A stretch of DNA of 9,027 nt from Planctomycetota bacterium (GTDB lineage Bacteria > Planctomycetota > Planctomycetia > Pirellulales > Thermoguttaceae), in NCBI GenBank assembly GCA_015661985.1, contig DQVB01000557.1, positions 1 to 9,027 on the forward strand, read 5' to 3'. The notes under the pieces were generated by a model that saw nothing but the letters and a program-made list of their open reading frames with translations, was not told the origin of the DNA and ran no database searches. Both the position numbers and the translations under genes were made by a program. Positions 6,301-9,027 of the stretch are shown here, one piece after another; position 1 is the first letter of the stretch; the number at the start of each line of letters is the position of its first letter.

Positions 6301-8702
6301 CCGTGGGCTTGCTCCGCTATCATCCTCGGGCCAGAGCCCTGGCCGTGGCCTTCTGGCATCAGCTTTCCGACGCCCAACAGAAAGGGCTCCTGGAAGCCCG
6401 TCTGGCCGGCTTCGGCAAGGTGCGCACACTGTTCCCCGCCACCGGGCCCCAGGACCAGTACGTAGGAGAGCTACAGGAACTTCTGATCGGCTACGCGGAA
6501 AGCCAGGAGACGTTTCCGCGCGACCTGTGCGAGCAGGCTGCGGAGTACCTGTTCGAAGAGCTGACGCGCAGCGACGGCGGGTTCGTCATCAGCGGCCGGG
6601 CCAGCCGCCTGTACCAGGACTTCCAGGCGTATCTGGAGCAGAAGTTCTTCACCGACCAGTACCAGCAGTGTGTCAAACAAGTGCAGGGCGACCCCCGCGC
6701 CGCATTCCTACTCCAGCGCGATTGGGTCGAAGCCTTCCTGGCCGCCCGCGGCCGGGCGGAAGACCGCGACTACGCCGACGAGGTTGCTGTGCTGTTGTGG
6801 ACCGGCGCGTACGATGTGGCCCGGGTGGTGGACGTGGCGGTGATCCGCGACCTGGATGGCATGGTCGGCAACCACCCGCTGATCATGGACCACAAGTACC
6901 GGCTCAACTACAACGACTTCCTCCTGAAGCTCCGCCGGCACCAGCGCGAGGTGGTGCCGCGCTTCGAAGCGTACGGGCGACTGAAAAAGGAGCTGGTGGA
7001 CCGCCAGCGGGACCGGCTCCGCCTGGACGAATACCGCCCGCGCGTGCTCACCTCCTTCGTGCGCAACCGGCTCATTGACCAGGTCTACTTGCCGCTGGTG
7101 GGCGACAACCTGGCCAAGCAGCTCGGCGTGGCCGGCGAAGCCAAACGGACCGACCGCATGGGCCTTTTCCTCCTCATCTCGCCGCCCGGCTACGGCAAGA
7201 CCACGTTGATGGAGTACATCGCCAACCGCCTGGGCCTGGTGTTCATGAAGATCAACGGCCCCGCCCTGGGGCCCCAGGTCACTTCGCTCGACCCGGCCAC
7301 CGCGCCCAACGCCGCAGCGCGCGAAGAGCTGGAGAAACTGAACCTCGCCTTCCGCATGGGCGACAACGTGATGATCTATTTGGACGACATCCAGCACTGC
7401 CATCCCGAATTCCTGCAGAAGTTCATCTCCCTGTGCGACGCCCAGCGGAAGGTCGAAGGGGTGTGGCAGGGCAAGACGCGCACCTACGACCTGCGGGGCA
7501 AGAAGGTGGCCGTGGTCATGGCCGGAAACCCGTACACCGAAAGCGGCGAAAAATTCAAGATCCCCGACATGCTGGCCAACCGCGCCGACACCTACAACTT
7601 GGGTGAAATCATCGGCCACAACGCCGACCTGTTCGAGATGAGCTACCTGGAGAACTGCCTCACCTCCAACCCGGTGCTCAACAAGTTGGCCAGCCGCAGC
7701 CCCAAAGATGTCTACGCCATCATCCGCATGGCCGAAACCGGTTCGCGCGAAGGCATTGAACTGCAAGGGAGCTACTCGGCCGCCGAAGTGGACGAGATGG
7801 TGGCCGTGATGAAAAGGCTGATGCGCGTGCGCGACGTCGTCCTCCGGGTCAACCGCGAATACATCCGCTCGGCCGGCACCAGCGACCAGTATCGCACCGA
7901 ACCGCCGTTCAAGCTGCAAGGCTCATACCGCAACATGAACCGGATCGCCTCACGCGTGGTGGCCGTGATGAACGACGAGGAGCTGGAAGAGCTGATCCTG
8001 GCCAGCTACCAGAACGACGCGCAGACACTGACCACCGGCGCCGAGTCGAACCTGCTCAAGTTCAAAGAACTCATCGGACGACTCACCCCGGACGAAGCCC
8101 TCCGCTGGGAAGAAATCAAGCGCACCTACCGCCGCAACGTCCAACTCCGCAGCGTGGGCGAAGACGAGAAGTTCGGCCAGATGATCGTTCAGTTGTCGAG
8201 CTTCACCGAGGGGCTGCACGCCATCCGCCGCGCCCTGGAGGGCGGGCTGGAACGGGTGCTCCAGGCCGAGTCCCGCAAGGCGGGCGGGGATGGGGCCACG
8301 CTGCGGGCCACGTTCGACGAGCAGGCGCTGGCCGCCTTGAAATCCTGGATCGACGAACTGAAGGCCCTTTCCGCCCAGGCGAAGGGGGCCGCGAAGGCGG
8401 AACAGCCGCAGCCGGTCCACGTGGTCACCAAGGTGCCTGCCGCGATCCTCAACGTCCTCCGCCGCCAGTTCCGTCTCATGGAAGGATGGCTCGCGCCGCT
8501 GTTGGAACACGCTCGCCGGCAGGATGAAGAGCTGGAGCGGCTCAAAGAGCTGATCCGCGAAAACCTGGCCAGCTACGGCAACCTGATCGCCGAACTGGAG
8601 GCGGCCAGCCGCCGCGGCGAAGGCTTGACCGAAGACTTGCCCAAGCAACCGCTCCCGCGGGCACAAACCGAGCCCGGCGCCACCCAAGAACCGCCCAAGT
8701 AA
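3339..8702 (+). CDS. Giant AAA+ ATPase of the 'DNA repair ATPase' (DUF3686) family
   Basis: The 1787-residue soluble protein matches the large AAA+ ATPases labelled 'DNA repair ATPase' and often found beside flotillin genes. The N-terminal ~45-480 is the family-specific region, with NNCIPRDVVSVGGRFILGYNVY at its start and beta-rich segments at about 300-470 that may form a propeller-like fold. Residues ~485-855 are mostly coiled coil; ~857-905 is a small beta segment (HRFTVNTQPFDLTTVHRDG); ~905-1240 is helical. The AAA+ module spans about 1240-1545: Walker A SPPGYGKTT at 1281-1289, Walker B MIYLDD ending at D1349-D1350 (Asp where Glu is usual), sensor-1 Asn N1397 in MAGNPYT, a likely arginine finger R1415 in MLANRAD, and a likely sensor-2 Arg R1531 in GSYRNMN. 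The tail to 1787 is helical, then Pro-rich. I see no protease, nuclease or DNA-binding motif. The ATG at 3339 is chosen because family-like sequence (HGTYEVLRGRL) begins just after it. It lies in the flotillin operon, so a job at the membrane is likelier than DNA repair. Family assignment is from memory of its motifs. Confidence 0.88.
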   Translation: MAESLEATRTADQSPAEELEHGTYEVLRGRLRAAGRELRDRLEKLNQARKEVFGAVETRLVATERVTTDNNCIPRDVVSVGGRFILGYNVYIGLRSTTRLEDVFAIYRMEDHHFLRESLELIADEQFQRDFTELFKYYRKTVFSQFARIGPHLFMVFRISDDVNDVKTFKWAVQEDELVYVDNRSDHEFRFPPQHGFEWIRTRREMHVAGIHPHVNIEDRVFVETVGGDLTVKIENNTDTGEGIYAEPVEDPDQTLDDAEIYYAIVGSLVLLKLRPYQEKRFRYLVYCDKTQAVRRLDAIEDACILLPDDQGIIFSNGYFLQSGECKTFDSALSPMVFSRRIQSPNGEDYLYVFYNRREGVYLLLPYNLIQQKVDTPIICNGFSLFENGEMILFKGQGEPQKHHAIQIWQTPYTSPDYLPAVRTDSFLYKVGNRDIVRGMAECHEVLTLIGKEDSYAGLFVDLARKTSDILDSYYWLGEPEACNLREVLLPIKEAAEAAIGEFEKVLSVRRSTRRQLEVVKAKADKITKAVAVRRFENVADFVHSLAELRSVRGEIVSLRNLRYIEVAAVDQLEARVAEQAERVATGCVRFLLKPESLAPYEEAIGRQAARIDEVNRVSEAKELEEEINTTASELELLIETVSNLKIEDATQRTAIVDGISALFARLNQARAALKTRTGQLARAEGAAEFASQLKLLDQSVAGYLDVCDTPEKCDEYLTRMMLQLEALEGRFAEFEEFVVQLAEKRHEVADAFETRKLQLLEARNRRITALAAAADRILRGIQTRVAALNSIDEINGYYASDLMVEKVRDIVRQLSDLGDTVKVDDIQTRLKTTREDAVRQLKDRQDLFEEGDQLIRLGNHRFTVNTQPFDLTTVHRDGRMFFHLTGTEYFQEITDPEFVQTRPVWDQQLVSETDEVYRGEYLAYHILKSLGTDDVPDAVTLSQYDDQKLLTFVQQFMAPRYREGYVKGVHDQDAARILRALVELETTVGLLRYHPRARALAVAFWHQLSDAQQKGLLEARLAGFGKVRTLFPATGPQDQYVGELQELLIGYAESQETFPRDLCEQAAEYLFEELTRSDGGFVISGRASRLYQDFQAYLEQKFFTDQYQQCVKQVQGDPRAAFLLQRDWVEAFLAARGRAEDRDYADEVAVLLWTGAYDVARVVDVAVIRDLDGMVGNHPLIMDHKYRLNYNDFLLKLRRHQREVVPRFEAYGRLKKELVDRQRDRLRLDEYRPRVLTSFVRNRLIDQVYLPLVGDNLAKQLGVAGEAKRTDRMGLFLLISPPGYGKTTLMEYIANRLGLVFMKINGPALGPQVTSLDPATAPNAAAREELEKLNLAFRMGDNVMIYLDDIQHCHPEFLQKFISLCDAQRKVEGVWQGKTRTYDLRGKKVAVVMAGNPYTESGEKFKIPDMLANRADTYNLGEIIGHNADLFEMSYLENCLTSNPVLNKLASRSPKDVYAIIRMAETGSREGIELQGSYSAAEVDEMVAVMKRLMRVRDVVLRVNREYIRSAGTSDQYRTEPPFKLQGSYRNMNRIASRVVAVMNDEELEELILASYQNDAQTLTTGAESNLLKFKELIGRLTPDEALRWEEIKRTYRRNVQLRSVGEDEKFGQMIVQLSSFTEGLHAIRRALEGGLERVLQAESRKAGGDGATLRATFDEQALAALKSWIDELKALSAQAKGAAKAEQPQPVHVVTKVPAAILNVLRRQFRLMEGWLAPLLEHARRQDEELERLKELIRENLASYGNLIAELEAASRRGEGLTEDLPKQPLPRAQTEPGATQEPPK

Positions 8703-8718
8703 CGCCGAGGTGTGTCTG

Positions 8719-8731
8719 GGATGGGACAAGC
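8719..8731 (+). repeat. TGGGACAAGC-type intergenic repeat, copy 1
   Basis: GGATGGGACAAGC occurs here, 16 bases after the ATPase stop, and again identically at 9002-9014. From memory, related TAGGGTGGGACAAGC-like sequences recur between genes in Planctomycetota and some other bacteria as the left arm of palindromic repeats. The right arm is not obvious at this copy. Confidence 0.5.
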
Positions 8732-8846
8732 GCCTGTCACGGCCGGGCCGGAGCGCTGAAAGGGAATGCCAACCCCGCCGTGGCTTGGCTGTCCCCTCTC
8801 CAGAGCCGAGTATCCACCGTTCCGTCGATTGCCCACTGTACCCGCC

Positions 8847-8893
8847 TCAGGAGAGTCAGGCTATTTGCGTTCAGGAGAGCCGGGCTCTTGCGC
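8847..8893 (+). repeat. Two-unit degenerate tandem repeat
   Basis: TCAGGAGAGTCAGGCTAT begins a unit at 8847-8870, and TCAGGAGAGCCGGGCTCT begins the next at 8871-8893; both end in TTGCG plus one base. They agree at 19 of 23 aligned columns, with one single-base gap. Each unit contains TCAGGAGAG. No coding role is evident. Confidence 0.5.
8876..8888 (+). other. Small hairpin AGAGC-CGG-GCTCT
   Basis: Five base pairs with a three-base loop lie inside the second tandem-repeat unit. The first unit has lost this symmetry (AGAGTCAGGCTAT). A T-run is absent, so a terminator role is doubtful. Confidence 0.3.
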
Positions 8894-8927
8894 CCGCCCC
8901 CCATGGCCTGGCTCCCCCGCTTCATCC

Positions 8928-8948
8928 AGCGGCTCTGCGGCTGCCGCT
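8928..8948 (+). other. GC hairpin AGCGGC...GCCGCT
   Basis: AGCGGC at 8928-8933 pairs with GCCGCT at 8943-8948 around a nine-base loop. GCGGC within the loop could pair alternatively with the same right arm. It is not followed by a T-run. It could be a repeat-associated structure, a weak terminator or chance in GC-rich DNA. Confidence 0.3.
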
Positions 8949-9001
8949 CGCGACAAAAGCGGGAAGAACCCACCACCCGGTCAGCCCCAAGGCGGCTCGT
9001 A

Positions 9002-9014
9002 GGATGGGACAAGC
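9002..9014 (+). repeat. TGGGACAAGC-type intergenic repeat, copy 2
   Basis: This is the second identical copy of GGATGGGACAAGC, 283 bases after the first and preceded by GTA. It runs towards the window edge, so any right arm or palindromic partner beyond 9027 cannot be seen. Confidence 0.5.
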
Positions 9015-9027
9015 AAACGGTCTCCGC

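Larger units (their letters stand above)
8703..9027. other. Non-coding region after the operon, rich in short repeats
   Basis: No gene is supported in this 325-base tail. A + strand frame from 8766 to 9002 and a - strand frame from 9012 to 8737 are open, but both are Pro/Ser/Arg/Gly-rich and resemble no family. The region holds two copies of a 13-base repeat, a two-unit tandem repeat and two GC hairpins, each listed separately. Immediately after the ATPase stop, AGCGC at 8729-8733 can pair with GCGCT at 8753-8757 around a long GC loop. No T-run follows, so I do not call an intrinsic terminator. Confidence 0.5.

Noticed and set aside
6708..7919. 403-codon - strand open frame across the AAA+ domain
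   Set aside because: Antisense shadow, rich in His/Val/Gln, opposite the most conserved ATPase motifs.
3339..8702. FtsH-like protease function for the ATPase
   Set aside because: No HExxH zinc motif was found and there is no N-terminal membrane helix.
8729..8757. AGCGC...GCGCT inverted repeat as operon terminator
   Set aside because: Only five base pairs around a 19-base loop and no following T-run.
8766..9002. Open frames on both strands in the downstream region
   Set aside because: Composition is Pro/Ser/Gly/Arg-rich, they overlap the repeats and hairpins, and neither resembles a protein family.

Overview
The window is GC-rich bacterial DNA (roughly 60-65 % GC by eye) holding one three-gene operon on the + strand, with about 490 bases of mostly non-coding DNA before it and about 325 after. 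The gene content does not fix the organism. A Planctomycetota member is my best guess, from the GC-rich codon style, long lysine/glutamate-rich proteins and the short TGGGACAAGC-type intergenic repeats. Distant alternatives (Proteobacteria, Actinobacteria) cannot be excluded without a database search.

Layout: 1-493 is an upstream region with no convincing complete gene; its first ~138 bases may be the Ala/Pro-rich tail of a preceding gene. 494-1228 encodes a YqiJ/NfeD-like membrane protein: three membrane helices, an Asp-rich loop and a C-terminal OB-fold. 1231-3258 encodes a YqiK-type flotillin (SPFH protein) with an unusually long coiled coil; it starts 2 bases after the previous stop. 3259-3338 is an 80-base gap. 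3339-8702 encodes a 1787-residue AAA+ ATPase of the type databases call 'DNA repair ATPase' (DUF3686 family). 8703-9027 is non-coding, with two copies of a 13-base repeat, a degenerate tandem repeat and small hairpins.

The three genes look like one membrane machine. In YuaF-FloT of Bacillus and YqiJ-YqiK of E. coli, a small OB-fold membrane protein accompanies a flotillin, which builds large oligomeric membrane assemblies. Here a giant soluble AAA+ protein is added. The arrangement recalls HflKC-FtsH and prohibitin-m-AAA, where an SPFH cage holds an AAA+ enzyme, but this ATPase shows no protease motif. It is instead a remodelling-type ATPase with a very large N-terminal region and long coiled coils. 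The function is unknown; a membrane-stress or envelope-remodelling role is inference. I see nothing in the sequence that supports the 'DNA repair' label, and this operon is the candidate for an under-described system in the window.
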